Assembly: GCF_034347405.1 (NCBI RefSeq)
Contig: NZ_CP133778.1
Coordinates: 3,224,001-3,288,000 of the forward strand
Length of the DNA: 64,000 bases
Reading direction: 5' to 3'
DNA from: Pseudomonas sp. CCC3.1
Lineage (GTDB): Bacteria; Pseudomonadota; Gammaproteobacteria; Pseudomonadales; Pseudomonadaceae
The position numbers and the translations under genes are program-made. Below the pieces are notes generated by a model. That model was not told where the DNA came from and made no database searches. It worked only from the letters and a program-made list of their open reading frames with translations. Positions 42,368 to 52,692 of the stretch are shown here, one piece after another (positions within the stretch are counted from its first letter, which is position 1; each line of letters begins with the position of its first letter).

Positions 42368-45300
42368 ATGTCAAACCCGTACACCGACGCAACCCGGGAA
42401 ATCCGGGTATTCCTCTCCTCCACGTTCAAAGACACCCAGGCAGAACGCAATCACCTGATCAAGCACGTATTCCCCCCTGTACGTGAGCGCTGTGCGGAAC
42501 GGGGTGTGGGTTTTACAGAAATTGATCTGCGCTGGGGCGTCACCGAAGAAGAAGCCAAAAATGGCACCACCGTGGCTATTTGCCTGAGCGAAATCGACCG
42601 TTGCCGTGGCTTCCCGCCTTTCTTCATCGGTTTTCTGGGCGAGCGTTATGGCTGGGTGCCACACGCCAAAGACCTGCAAAACTACCTGCACCACGAACAG
42701 CTCGATCAATACCGGGAGCAGATCAATAACGCGCTGGAACAGCAAATCAGTGTCACCGAGCTTGAATTTCAGTACGCCCTCAAGGGGCACGAAAACAAGC
42801 GCGCCGAATCGCTGTTCTTCCTGCGCGACAAGTGGCTGACCGACCAATTGTTCGAGGCCTCGGGATCGCAGCAAGTCGGTGATTTCTACGACACAGCAGA
42901 CGGCAAACTGGAGCGCCTCAAGCAGCAACTACGGGACGCCCCCTCGCCTGCCAGTGAATACGCGTCGATCGAGGACTTTGGCGAGCGCATCAAACAGCAT
43001 CTGCTGGATGAACTGGAACGGCGCTACCCGGCACGCGAAAACGTGTCCCCGCTGCTTGAAATCCAGCGCCAGCACCAGCGCTTCGCACAGGCGCGCAAGA
43101 CCTGCTACGTCCCGTTGACCAATGTGCGTTCAGACCTCACGGACTATTGCACCCTGCGCATGCAGGGCATCGAACAACACCCCTGCTTGATCAGCGGCGT
43201 CAGCGGCGTGGGTAAAAGTGCGCTGATGGCCGACTTGGCTGAGCACCTGCAACAGACCTTCAAACAGGCACAGGTGCACGACTTCTACATTGGCGCTGAC
43301 GGACAGCACCGGCTCGCGCAATGGCGCGACTATTTGTGGGCCTTATTGGGCGGCGCACCTGAGCCGCAGCTCGAACCTGGCGCATTCAAGGATGAAGACA
43401 CCCTGTGGGACAACTTCCAGCGATTGCTGCACCACGTCGCCGCGAGCAACGAGGAACAACCGCTGATCCTGCTGCTGGACGCCATCAACCAGCTCGATAC
43501 GCCTGAGCAGGACCTGCACCGGCTGCTTGAGCTGAACCTGCCCGCTAACGTCATCCTGATCCTGTCGGCCACCGATGATTTGGCCGTTGAGTCGCAGCAT
43601 GTCTGGCCCTACAGGCTGAACACACCTGATCGCGCCCAGCTCAAGCTGATCATCGAAGCCTATACCCGAAACTTCCGCAAAGGCCTGCCGCACAGTCTGG
43701 TTGAGCGGCTGAGCGATGAACACGCTAGCCCCTACGCCGCACTGCCGCTGTACCTGCGCGTCCTACTGGAAGAACTGCGGGTCCGCGCCACCCATGAAAC
43801 ACTGGCGCAACAGGTCGAAACACTGCTCACGTACCCCAGCGTCGGCACGCTGTTCCAACACATTCTGGGCAGTTGGGACACGGATTTGAGCGATAGCCGG
43901 CTGCAACAGCCGGTGACCGAGGCAACGCGCTACATCGCCCTCACCCGTGGCGGCCTTGATGAATCGCAGTTAGCCAGGGTGCTGACCTGCAATACCGTGT
44001 ACGTGGAGCCGAACCCACTACCGGCTGCGCTGCCGCGCCAGCAGGTCAGCCTGATCCTGGCTATCCTGCGGCCTTTCCTGCTGCGGCACGACGGCGCCGA
44101 GCAGCTCATGCACGGCACGTTGCAGAGCGCAGTACTCAAAGACCTGGCCAGCCGAACCCGTCGCCTGAACATTGCACTCACCTGTGACAGCACGGCGCAA
44201 GGCATCACCGAGCAGGTGTACCAGTACACAGAACTGCTCAAGCACAACAGCGAAGACAAACAGGCTGTAACAGCGCTGACAACCCTGTTGAACGTCAGCC
44301 GCAACGTCGTTGATTGTTTTCGTATCGACCGTTCGGTGCTGTTCAATGCGCTGTCGTTACTGGGCGCCAGCCTCAACACCACGGCTCAGCCTGCACACCT
44401 GATTGCCGAAGGCTGGAAAAACCCGGACCTGTTCAAGCTGGCAGGCACGGTTGAAGAGATTCAAAGCTGCAATGAAATCACCCACCTGTTCATCGACCTG
44501 AACTTCTTCCACCTGTGCGATGCCTGGATTGCGACCACCGAGCAACTGGTGCGCGAGCATTTCGCCGATGAACCGCTGCTGAGCATCATGAATCGCGGCA
44601 ACCGCGCTGATTTGTTCGTCCGCCAGGGCCGCTATCAAGAAGCCGAACAGCTCGATCTCGCACTGCTGCAAGCGTACAAAGGCGTGCTGGCAGACGATGA
44701 TCCACAGGTTGCTATTTGCTGGTTCAGGATAGCCAACGCCAAGTACCGCCTAGGGCAACAGCAAGAAGCCACGCACGCCTATCGAACGGCACTGGATCTA
44801 CAGCGCAAGGCCTACCCTGAGGGTGACCGTCAGTTGGTCATTACCTATTGCAGCCTGGGTGTGCTCAATACCGAAATGGACGACCTGGTCAACGCGGAGC
44901 AATGCTACAGCGCCGCACTGGAAATGGCCGAGCGCGTGCTTAGCCCCAAAGACATCGTCTGGCTCAACGTGCTAGTCGGGGTCAGTGAGCTGTACTACAA
45001 GAAAGGAGCGTTTGAGGAGGCACACGACTGGGCCTTGCAGACACTTGAGCTGGCCACCGTCACGCTGCCCGCGGTGCATCAGATGCGGGCAAAAATTCTT
45101 GCCCAATTGGCGGCAGCCGTTACCCAACTCAATCGCCCCGCCGAAGCGGCCGAATACCTCATTGAAGCCATCGGTATCGCCAGTCAAGCCTCACTGGCAG
45201 ATGCCATTTCGCTACCGATCATGACCAACAATTTGACGTATGTTCTGTGCAAACAGGGCCTGCTTGAGGACGCAGGGCAATGGAACGCACGCACGTGGGA

Positions 45301-46042
45301 GCTGGTCAAGGATCTGCCCGAAGGCCATCCCGAGCACAAACGCTGCCTGGATAACGCAAAAGTGATTGCGGTGTTTTTAGCCGAACAGGAAGACAGCAGC
45401 TTGCGCGCGCTTTTCAGACATTTAGCGCCCACTGATGACGAGACTGAACACCTGAACCAGCGTGTCATCGAGCTCAATAATAGCGCCGTGCAATACAAGG
45501 ACTGGGGGCGCCTGCAAGAGTCCGAAGCGTATTTCCTTGAAGCGCTGCAACTGGCCAGCCGCGACGACGCATTCGACCGTGGCGATCTGGCAAGCATCAA
45601 AAATGGGTTAGCGGCCTTGCGCTGGGATCAACACAGGCACGAAGAGGCCGTGAATCTCTATCTGGACGTGTTGAAGATGCGCATCGCACATTTTTCCGAT
45701 AGCCACCCGAGCGTAGGGCAAAGCTTGCAGACCCTCGGTGACTGCTATGTGGAACTGGAGCACTGGGAGCGTGCTTTAAACGCATTGGGCAATGCCTTGA
45801 AGATCTATCACCGCACACCGCCCGAGAACCTTGAAATGATTGCCGTTTGCCTGAGCTCATTTGCAATGGCTCAGTACCAGTTGGGTGACTTGCCACATGC
45901 CCGCGAGTCCGCGACCCAGGCACTGACTTTTTATCAGCGTCAGCGTCCGGTCAATGCACAGGTCGTCGAGAGGCTGACCGCGTTCTTGCAAACGATCCGG
46001 GCGCAAATGCCTGCCAAATCGCCTTGGTGGAAATTCTGGTAA
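42368..46042 (+). CDS. DUF4062-NACHT/STAND ATPase with TPR repeats
   Basis: A 1224-residue protein from the ATG at 42368, with AAGGA upstream. The N-terminal DUF4062 domain reads REIRVFLSSTFKDTQAERNHLIKHVFPPVRE, EIDLRWGVTEEEA and PPFFIGFLGERYGWVP (residues about 9-110), a TIR/SLOG-related Rossmannoid domain. The ATPase has a Walker A GVSGVGKSALM (about 277) and a Walker B LILLLDAINQL (about 365). From about 740 onward there are tetratricopeptide repeats (RQGRYQEAEQL, RLGQQQEATHAYRTAL and so on). The layout is like eukaryotic nephrocystin-3/TEP1 and bacterial STAND sensors, in which the repeats sense a trigger and the N-terminal domain is the effector. The role in defence is inferred. Confidence 0.85.
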   Translation: MSNPYTDATREIRVFLSSTFKDTQAERNHLIKHVFPPVRERCAERGVGFTEIDLRWGVTEEEAKNGTTVAICLSEIDRCRGFPPFFIGFLGERYGWVPHAKDLQNYLHHEQLDQYREQINNALEQQISVTELEFQYALKGHENKRAESLFFLRDKWLTDQLFEASGSQQVGDFYDTADGKLERLKQQLRDAPSPASEYASIEDFGERIKQHLLDELERRYPARENVSPLLEIQRQHQRFAQARKTCYVPLTNVRSDLTDYCTLRMQGIEQHPCLISGVSGVGKSALMADLAEHLQQTFKQAQVHDFYIGADGQHRLAQWRDYLWALLGGAPEPQLEPGAFKDEDTLWDNFQRLLHHVAASNEEQPLILLLDAINQLDTPEQDLHRLLELNLPANVILILSATDDLAVESQHVWPYRLNTPDRAQLKLIIEAYTRNFRKGLPHSLVERLSDEHASPYAALPLYLRVLLEELRVRATHETLAQQVETLLTYPSVGTLFQHILGSWDTDLSDSRLQQPVTEATRYIALTRGGLDESQLARVLTCNTVYVEPNPLPAALPRQQVSLILAILRPFLLRHDGAEQLMHGTLQSAVLKDLASRTRRLNIALTCDSTAQGITEQVYQYTELLKHNSEDKQAVTALTTLLNVSRNVVDCFRIDRSVLFNALSLLGASLNTTAQPAHLIAEGWKNPDLFKLAGTVEEIQSCNEITHLFIDLNFFHLCDAWIATTEQLVREHFADEPLLSIMNRGNRADLFVRQGRYQEAEQLDLALLQAYKGVLADDDPQVAICWFRIANAKYRLGQQQEATHAYRTALDLQRKAYPEGDRQLVITYCSLGVLNTEMDDLVNAEQCYSAALEMAERVLSPKDIVWLNVLVGVSELYYKKGAFEEAHDWALQTLELATVTLPAVHQMRAKILAQLAAAVTQLNRPAEAAEYLIEAIGIASQASLADAISLPIMTNNLTYVLCKQGLLEDAGQWNARTWELVKDLPEGHPEHKRCLDNAKVIAVFLAEQEDSSLRALFRHLAPTDDETEHLNQRVIELNNSAVQYKDWGRLQESEAYFLEALQLASRDDAFDRGDLASIKNGLAALRWDQHRHEEAVNLYLDVLKMRIAHFSDSHPSVGQSLQTLGDCYVELEHWERALNALGNALKIYHRTPPENLEMIAVCLSSFAMAQYQLGDLPHARESATQALTFYQRQRPVNAQVVERLTAFLQTIRAQMPAKSPWWKFW

Positions 46043-46061
46043 TCACCCTGCCTTGAACACC

Positions 46062-48314
46062 TCAGCGGGTCACGCGGATGTGTTCAAGGCGGGCAAGCCC
46101 TTGGCTGGCCAACCCGGCAAAACGAAAAGCCTGCGGCACCTCACCGGCATTAACCCAACCCACTACGGCGCCAGTTCCGCCCACACCGCGCGCGGGCTGG
46201 CCATCCCACAGCGCAATCAGCACCTGGGCGCGTTGCGCAATGTAGGCACCGGCCAGCGCATATTGATCGACCCGCACCGTTTGATCGCTGGCGACCGCTG
46301 TCAACGAACCAAAACGCAGCGGCATCTCGGCATAGCGCGTGGCGCGCACCAGCAGCCGGTTGAGGTCGGCGCGGTCGGTACCGGCGAAATCCTCAACGTA
46401 CAAATTGAGCGGGAACGGGGCAACGGCCCAGAGCTGTGCACCAAACTCATCCAGAGCGATGCGTGCCACGTGCTGGTCTGCGCCGCTGGCCAACGCGCTG
46501 ATCAAAATCAACTGATGGTCGGGGTGGGCCTGGACCAAGGTCTGGAATGTAGCCCGAATCGCTGAGCGCACGTGCTCGATGTCATCGTAATGCCGATGCC
46601 CGGTGACACCGACGATCAACTGGCGTTGCAACCTCAAACCCACTCCACGCAGGATGTCGGGCAATGCGCGCACCTGATCGAAGTTTTGCAACTTCACCTC
46701 AGGGCTCAGTTGACCCCAGGGCAAGAGTTTTGGGTGCAGCTTCACGGCATTCACCCGCTCCGCGCCATACTGCCACCCTTCAAGCAAACGATCGGCGCAC
46801 CAACGAATGTGCTCGCACTCACCCAACCTGTCGATTTCCAGAGGGCTGAACTCAAACGCAGCCACTTCATCGGGCTTGGCCGGTACTGCGCTGATCCCCA
46901 CACTGGCCAGCTTTACGGCCAGGTGATCGGCCAGCTGTCGAGAAGCACGCCGGTAGTCTTCACCCAGATCAGCCCAAGGTTGCTGCGCCGCACCCGGCAC
47001 AACCACAGCCCCCAGTTGGTGCAAATAGTACTGATGAACACTGCGAGCCAACTGATCAAGGCTCTCTTTAAGAATGACTTCACAGGTCATGCTGTCAGAC
47101 CACGCACCAAAAGCGAGGATGCCCTCAATCGGTTTCAACGCCCCTTTGGCAGGTGCAATCAATTGCTCGAAACCACGGCTGTCACGCAAGCGGACAAAAA
47201 TCGGCGCATTGGCATGGGTGCTCTGCAAGCAACGCTGGCGAAGGTAAAGGCTCTCACGAACACTGTTGCTGTCGTCATCCAGACAGACATACCACGCCGC
47301 CACAGGCCCGGCAGCAGCCAGCACATCAGCCAGCACCTGGGGTTCAGCAATCACCGGCGCATTGAACAGATGAACCTCGCACAAGGCTTCGAGCCCCGGC
47401 GTATAAGCCTTCAACTCAGCCCAGGCCTGAGTGGCCTGCCGATCCACAATACTGACCCGCAACGGTGCGCTGTTTTCAGAGCGGTAAAGGCGGATGGATT
47501 CAAGCAAGACATGGCGCCCCATCTGCCCAAAACCGATCACCACCAGATGCGGAGCTGGCCAGCCGTGGGCATCGCTCAGCGCACTCAATGGATAGCGTTG
47601 AAACAGTTGCCGAACCGCCAATTGATGGCTGTTCAACAGACGCAATCGTGGCATAGGGCTCGTTGCAGCTTGCCCATCGGTATTGAGCTCCAGGCGTTTG
47701 GCCAGGTTGGGGTCTTGAATATGCACGGTGACGGTCAGGTCGCGCGCCCCCTTGACCTGCCGGGCAAGCTCCCAGATTTCGACATTGCGCGAATCATTGG
47801 CCGACACCACGATCACATGCCCGGCCTTGTCCAGCGCGGCTTTTCGATACGCCTCAGGGCGGGTGGCACTCAACGGCACCAGCACCACACGCGGGTGATT
47901 GGCCAATAACGGCAACGTCTCGGCGTTCGCAGCCGGATCAATGATGACCACGCGTTTACCGGCATCAATCAAGCTCTGAGTGACACTCAAACTGCGCTCA
48001 TCAAGGCCACAAACGATCACGTGGTTACGCCACACAAAACGCGCCCTGAGCTGGCGAGCGGTCTGCGCAAAACTGCCGGCAAACGCGAGAATCACCGTGT
48101 AAACGGTCAACAAGGGCGCGGCGAACCGGGCAATTTCAACCCCCAACGGCAAAGGCTGATCGTTGAAACTGCCATTAAGGCCAAACAACTGGAGTGCTGA
48201 GTACACATTGGAGAGCACTGGAGCCTTGGGCTCCAACAGATAAAAACCATACCAACCCGAGCCCAGGGTTACGACCCAGCACAAGGTCAACAACAGGTTA
48301 CGGCGATTGAACAT
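46062..48314 (-). CDS. Membrane TrkA/RCK-RyR-SLOG protein
   Basis: A 750-residue protein with AAGGA before the ATG at 48314. Two hydrophobic segments (7-26, 62-84) are followed by an RCK/TrkA-N Rossmann domain (HVIVCGLDERSLSVTQSL, 98-115), a second one (HLVVIGFGQMGRHVLLES, 256-273), a ryanodine-receptor (RyR) domain at about 447-550 (SPLEIDRLGECEHIRWCADRLLEGWQYG) and a SLOG-like C-terminal domain from about 566 (VGVTGHRHYDD, ISALASGADQHVA). SLOG and RCK domains sense or cut nucleotides and gate ion flow. Such combinations are predicted for prokaryotic immune effectors. It converges on the NACHT gene with a 19-base gap. The function is inferred. Confidence 0.82.
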   Translation of the reverse strand: MFNRRNLLLTLCWVVTLGSGWYGFYLLEPKAPVLSNVYSALQLFGLNGSFNDQPLPLGVEIARFAAPLLTVYTVILAFAGSFAQTARQLRARFVWRNHVIVCGLDERSLSVTQSLIDAGKRVVIIDPAANAETLPLLANHPRVVLVPLSATRPEAYRKAALDKAGHVIVVSANDSRNVEIWELARQVKGARDLTVTVHIQDPNLAKRLELNTDGQAATSPMPRLRLLNSHQLAVRQLFQRYPLSALSDAHGWPAPHLVVIGFGQMGRHVLLESIRLYRSENSAPLRVSIVDRQATQAWAELKAYTPGLEALCEVHLFNAPVIAEPQVLADVLAAAGPVAAWYVCLDDDSNSVRESLYLRQRCLQSTHANAPIFVRLRDSRGFEQLIAPAKGALKPIEGILAFGAWSDSMTCEVILKESLDQLARSVHQYYLHQLGAVVVPGAAQQPWADLGEDYRRASRQLADHLAVKLASVGISAVPAKPDEVAAFEFSPLEIDRLGECEHIRWCADRLLEGWQYGAERVNAVKLHPKLLPWGQLSPEVKLQNFDQVRALPDILRGVGLRLQRQLIVGVTGHRHYDDIEHVRSAIRATFQTLVQAHPDHQLILISALASGADQHVARIALDEFGAQLWAVAPFPLNLYVEDFAGTDRADLNRLLVRATRYAEMPLRFGSLTAVASDQTVRVDQYALAGAYIAQRAQVLIALWDGQPARGVGGTGAVVGWVNAGEVPQAFRFAGLASQGLARLEHIRVTR

Positions 48315-48338
48315 TCCAGCTTCCTTGCAAAAATCGAC

Positions 48339-48719
48339 TCAGGCCTTGGCCGCCATTGCAGTCACTTCCACACGCATGCCCTCGACAGCCAGGGCCGCCA
48401 CACCTACTGCCGCCCGCACCGGCCACGGCTTGGCGAAGTAGCGCTTGTACACCTCGTTAAACGCCGCGCGGTCGGCCATATCGGTCAGGTAGATGGTCAA
48501 GTGCAACACCCGATCCATGGAACTGCCGGCACGTTCCAGCGCAACCTTGAGCGCCTGCAACGTGCACTCGCTTTGTTCGGTGATCCCACCCAGTTCCAGA
48601 CTGCCGTCAGCACGGGTCGGGATCTGCGTGGACACCAGCATGCCGGCAAAACCGGCCACATCCGAAGAGATGGAATCGGCGTCAGGATCAGGGGTAAAGG
48701 TAATGTCTTGGTTTGCCAT
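48339..48719 (-). CDS. RidA-family (YjgF/UK114) protein
   Basis: A 126-residue Rid protein (MANQDITFTPDPD start; an alternative Met lies nine residues upstream at 48746). The family pattern is visible in QALKVALERAGSSMDRVLHLTIYLTDMADRAAFNEVYKRYF and PVRAAVGVAALAVEGMRVEVTAMA. The arginine in the PVRAAVGV segment corresponds to the substrate-contact arginine of RidA, so imine or enamine deamination is possible. It is co-directional with the RyR gene, 24 bases upstream of that gene's 5' end. Confidence 0.85.
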   Translation of the reverse strand: MANQDITFTPDPDADSISSDVAGFAGMLVSTQIPTRADGSLELGGITEQSECTLQALKVALERAGSSMDRVLHLTIYLTDMADRAAFNEVYKRYFAKPWPVRAAVGVAALAVEGMRVEVTAMAAKA

Positions 48720-48750
48720 GAGGGTCTCTTGGTCGAGGTAATACATATCC

Positions 48751-48840
48751 CTGTGGGAGCGGGCTTGCCCGCGAAGGTATCGGTGCGGTTTAACAGAAAA
48801 ACCGCATCGCCTGCATCGCTGGCAAGCCAGGCTCCCACAG
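48751..48840. repeat. REP-like inverted repeat, family B
   Basis: CTGTGGGAGCGGGCTTGCCCGCGAAGG pairs with the GCAAGCC...GCTCCCACAG at the other end around GCGGTTTAACAGAAAAACCGC, the same internal hairpin as in the unit at 28926. It separates the RidA and NIPSNAP genes. Confidence 0.8.
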
Positions 48841-48872
48841 GTTTCTGAAGGCTGCGATCTATTGTTGTGGGC

Positions 48873-49178
48873 TTATTCGAAAACCGGACGGAAGAAACTG
48901 CGCTCGTAGCTCAAGATGCAGCGGTTGTCTTCGGCCAGTTTGAACGCGGCAATGCACTCGGCATCCGTTTTCGAGCGCTCACGATAATCTTCATAAGTGG
49001 CCAGGCTTGGAAAGGTAAACATCGCCAGGGCAATGTTGTTGGCGCCTTCCGAAGGCAGGAAATAGCCATGGTGTGTGCCGCCGAATTTCTCGACCAGCGG
49101 GATCCAGATGCGCCCGTACGCTTCGAATTCAGCCAGTTTGTAAGGGTCAATAACGTATCGCAGGTAGCACGTGATCAT
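48873..49178 (-). CDS. NIPSNAP family protein
   Basis: A 101-residue NIPSNAP protein from the ATG at 49178 (MITCYLRYVIDPYKLAEFEAYGRIWIPLVEKFGG), a ferredoxin-like fold. It includes LPSEGANNIALAMFTFPSLATYEDYRERSKTDAE and ends SYERSFFRPV. Family members are probably small metabolic enzymes or dimeric binding proteins without a settled reaction. It begins 4 bases after the stop of the upstream small membrane gene. Confidence 0.85.
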   Translation of the reverse strand: MITCYLRYVIDPYKLAEFEAYGRIWIPLVEKFGGTHHGYFLPSEGANNIALAMFTFPSLATYEDYRERSKTDAECIAAFKLAEDNRCILSYERSFFRPVFE

Positions 49179-49182
49179 TACT

Positions 49183-49392
49183 TCATTTCCTTTGAGGATA
49201 AATTCGATTGAGTACGCCCAGGGTGATAACAACCGCCGGGATGGTGAGCAACACCGGGTTGAACGGTGGCGGTATGAACAGCGTGACAATCCATGCGGTA
49301 AAAAAAACGGCGGCGATCAGGCAAAAGAGCCAGGTCGGAACCCGTTTGCCAAGGTTTTCGCACGCCTGATTGAATCGTCTAAACCATTGCAT
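49183..49392 (-). CDS. Small two-helix membrane protein
   Basis: A 69-residue peptide with an AAGGA site eight bases before the ATG at 49392. The basic start MQWFRRFNQACENLGKRVP is followed by two hydrophobic segments, TWLFCLIAAVFFTAWIVTLFI and FNPVLLTIPAVVITLGVLN, and a basic end. It matches no named family I recognise. It precedes the NIPSNAP gene by 4 bases and is probably co-transcribed. Confidence 0.6.
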   Translation of the reverse strand: MQWFRRFNQACENLGKRVPTWLFCLIAAVFFTAWIVTLFIPPPFNPVLLTIPAVVITLGVLNRIYPQRK

Positions 49393-49533
49393 CCATAACG
49401 TCCTTGTAAAGTCGGCTCGCAGAATACGTTAAAGGGCGCATTGCCCATACATTTTCATGCCCAAAATGTCTGCACCTGAACGGCACACGCGAAGGCAGCA
49501 ACGCTACCGATTGCAACGAGAAAAGAGCGCGCT

Positions 49534-52500
49534 TCACAGGTTTTTGCCTTGAGGTTGAGGGGGCTCTACAGACAGTTGTCGACGGCGCATCAGGCGATAC
49601 GCCGCCGGGATGACAAACAACGAAAGCAGAGGCGCGGTGAGCATTCCGCCCACCATGGGCGCGGCGATCCGACTCATGATTTCGCTGCCCGTGCCGCCGC
49701 CCAGCAAAATCGGCAGCAGCCCCGCGATGATCACCGCCACGGTCATGGCCTTGGGACGCACACGCTGCACCGCGCCTTCGCGAATAGCCGCCACCAGCGC
49801 TTGTTCACTGCCCTCGCCTGCCTGTTGACGCTCGGCCCAGGCATTTTTCAGGTACAGCAACATGATCACGCCAAACTCCGCAGACACCCCGGCCAGGGCG
49901 ATAAAACCGACGCCCGTCGCCACCGATAAATTGAAACCCAGCACGTACAAAAACCAGGCACCGCCGCTCAGGGCAAACGGCAAAGTGGCCATGATCAGCA
50001 AGGCTTCGTCGAAGCGGGTGAAGGTCAGGTACAGCAGCACAAAGATGATCAGCAAGGTCGCTGGCACGACGAGTTTGAGCCGCGCATTGGCCCGTTCAAG
50101 GTATTCAAACTGCCCCGAGTAGTTGACGCTCATGCCCGGCTGCAACGGCACCTGTTCACTCACAGCCCGCCGCAGGTCGGCCGCCACCGAGGCGATATCG
50201 CGGTCGCGCACGTCGATGTAAATCCAGCCCGAAGGCCGGGCATTTTCGCTTTTGAGCATCGGCGGGCCTTCGCTGATCCGTACCGTGGCCACCGCCCCCA
50301 AGGTGATCTGACTGCCACGCGGGGTGTAGATCGGCAACTGTTGCAAGGCACTCAACGAGTCACGCCAGGCACGCGGGTAACGCACATTGATCGGGAAGCG
50401 CGCCCGCCCTTCAATGGTTTCACCGATGTTTTCACCACCCACCGCACCGGCCACAATCGACTGCACATCCGCGATATTGAGCCCGTAACGGGCCGCTGCG
50501 ATGCGGTCGATATCGACGTCAATGTAACGCCCGCCCGTCAGGCGCTCGGCCAGCGCCGAACTGACGCCGGGCACGGTCTTAGCCACCCGTTCGATGGCTT
50601 GCGCAACGCTGTCGATCGCCGCCAGATCACCGCCGTTGACCTTCACCCCAATCGGGCTTTTGATTCCGGTCGCCAGCATGTCCAGGCGGTTACGGATCGG
50701 CGGCACCCACAGGTTGGTCAGCCCCGGCACCTGCACCACGCGGTCCAGTTCCTGGACGAGCGTTTGCGGGGTCATACCCGGTCGCCATTGATCACGCGGT
50801 TTGAACTCAATGGTGGTTTCGAACATTTCCAGCGGCGCCGGGTCAGTCGCACTTTCTGCACGTCCGGCCTTGCCCGACACATGCGCCACTTCTGGCACGG
50901 TCTTGATCATCCGGTCGGTCAATTGCAGGAGTTGCGCGGCTTTTTGCGCTGACAGCCCCGGCAACGCCGAAGGCATGTACAACAAGTCGCCCTCATCCAG
51001 CGGCGGCAGAAACTCGCCCCCCAGGTGCGAGATCGGCCACAACGCGCTGACAAACACCAACAGAGCAACCAACAGCGTGGTTTTGGGGCGACGCAACACC
51101 GCGTCCAGCGCTGGCTGATACAGCCGGATCAACCCGTGGTTAAGCGGGTTTTTCTGCTCATCGGGGATCGGCCCGCGAATCCAGTAGCCCATCAACACCG
51201 GCACCAGTGTCACCGACAATCCGGCGGCCGCCGCCATGGACCAGGTTTTGGTGAACGCCAGCGGGCCGAACAATCGTCCCTCTTGCGCTTCCAAGGTGAA
51301 CACCGGAATGAACGACAAGGTAATGATCAGCAAACAAAAGAACAGCGCTGGCCCGACCTCAGTCGCCGCTTGGGTAATCACCTGCCAGTGCTGCGCGCCC
51401 GCCAGCACTTGGCCGGGGTGCGCGTGGTGCCAGGCCTCGATTTTTTTATGGGCGTTTTCGATCATCACCACCGCGGCGTCGACCATGGCGCCAATGGCGA
51501 TGGCGATCCCGCCCAAGGACATGATGTTGGCGTTGATGCCCTGGTAGTGCATCACGATAAAGGCCACCAGCACCCCCACCGGCAAGGAGATGATCGCCAC
51601 CAGTGAAGAGCGTAAATGCCAGAGAAAAATCCCGCACACCAATGCCACCACCAAAAACTCTTCCAGCAGTTTATGGCTGAGGTTGTCCACGGCGCGGTCA
51701 ATCAACTGGCTACGGTCGTAGGTGGTGACGATTTCCATCCCCGCTGGCAGGCTTTTCTTCAGTTCCTCAAGCTTGGTTTTGACAGCGGCAATGGTCTCGC
51801 GGGCGTTCTTGCCGTTGCGCAAAATCACCACACCACCCACCGCTTCACCTTGACCGTCCAGCTCCGAAATACCGCGTCGCAACTCCGGCCCCAGTTGAAT
51901 GTTCGCCACATCTCCCAAGGTGACCGGCACCGCACCGGCGCCCAGTTTGAGCGGGATGGCACGAAAGTCATCCAGGGTCTTCAGGTACCCCGAAGCCCGG
52001 ACCATAAACTCGCTTTCGGCCATGGTCAGCACCGCACCGCCGGTTTCCTGATTGGCCTTGCCGATGGCATCTGTCACGTCGGCCTGAGTGATGCCCAGCG
52101 CGGCCATTTTCAGTGGCTCAAGTTGCACCTGATACTGCTTGACCATACCGCCCACGGTCGCAACTTCCGCCACATTGGGCAGGGTTTTGAGCTCGAACTT
52201 GAGAAACCAGTCCTGCAAGGCACGCAGTTGCGCCAGGTCATGCCCGCCGCTGCGATCTACCAGTGAATACTGATAAATCCAGCCTACGCCCGTGGCATCC
52301 GGACCCAATGCCGGTTTGGCGCTGGCCGGCAAACGGCTCTGGATCTGGCTCAGGTATTCCAGCACCCGCGAACGGGCCCAGTACAGATCGGTGCCGTCCT
52401 CGAACAGCACGTACACATAGCTGTCACCAAAGAACGAATAACCGCGCACCGCCTTGGCGCCGGGCACCGAAAGCATGGTGGTGGTCAACGGGTAGGTCAC

Positions 52501-52692
52501 CTGATTTTCTACAATCTGCGGTGCCTGACCGGCGTAGGGCGTGCGGATGATCACTTGCACGTCGGACAAGTCCGGCAGTGCATCAATCGGCGTGTTTTGC
52601 ACCGCCCAGATGCCCCACGCAGTGACAAACAGGGTCGCCAGCAACACCAGAAAACGGTTGCCGATAGACCAGCGAATCAGCGCTGCAATCAT
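49534..52692 (-). CDS. cusA: Heavy-metal efflux RND pump (CusA/CzcA family)
   Basis: A 1052-residue inner-membrane RND pump from the ATG at 52692 ([27 protein letters not shown]). The N-terminal TM, the [50 protein letters not shown] porter region, the [28 protein letters not shown]4 segment (proton-relay acids) and [16 protein letters not shown] are typical of CusA. Extra codons upstream of 52692 overlap cusB and are not used. The gene overlaps cusB by 4 bases. It drives Cu(I)/Ag(I) out with CusB and the TolC-like CusC. Confidence 0.93.
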   Translation of the reverse strand: MIAALIRWSIGNRFLVLLATLFVTAWGIWAVQNTPIDALPDLSDVQVIIRTPYAGQAPQIVENQVTYPLTTTMLSVPGAKAVRGYSFFGDSYVYVLFEDGTDLYWARSRVLEYLSQIQSRLPASAKPALGPDATGVGWIYQYSLVDRSGGHDLAQLRALQDWFLKFELKTLPNVAEVATVGGMVKQYQVQLEPLKMAALGITQADVTDAIGKANQETGGAVLTMAESEFMVRASGYLKTLDDFRAIPLKLGAGAVPVTLGDVANIQLGPELRRGISELDGQGEAVGGVVILRNGKNARETIAAVKTKLEELKKSLPAGMEIVTTYDRSQLIDRAVDNLSHKLLEEFLVVALVCGIFLWHLRSSLVAIISLPVGVLVAFIVMHYQGINANIMSLGGIAIAIGAMVDAAVVMIENAHKKIEAWHHAHPGQVLAGAQHWQVITQAATEVGPALFFCLLIITLSFIPVFTLEAQEGRLFGPLAFTKTWSMAAAAGLSVTLVPVLMGYWIRGPIPDEQKNPLNHGLIRLYQPALDAVLRRPKTTLLVALLVFVSALWPISHLGGEFLPPLDEGDLLYMPSALPGLSAQKAAQLLQLTDRMIKTVPEVAHVSGKAGRAESATDPAPLEMFETTIEFKPRDQWRPGMTPQTLVQELDRVVQVPGLTNLWVPPIRNRLDMLATGIKSPIGVKVNGGDLAAIDSVAQAIERVAKTVPGVSSALAERLTGGRYIDVDIDRIAAARYGLNIADVQSIVAGAVGGENIGETIEGRARFPINVRYPRAWRDSLSALQQLPIYTPRGSQITLGAVATVRISEGPPMLKSENARPSGWIYIDVRDRDIASVAADLRRAVSEQVPLQPGMSVNYSGQFEYLERANARLKLVVPATLLIIFVLLYLTFTRFDEALLIMATLPFALSGGAWFLYVLGFNLSVATGVGFIALAGVSAEFGVIMLLYLKNAWAERQQAGEGSEQALVAAIREGAVQRVRPKAMTVAVIIAGLLPILLGGGTGSEIMSRIAAPMVGGMLTAPLLSLFVIPAAYRLMRRRQLSVEPPQPQGKNL

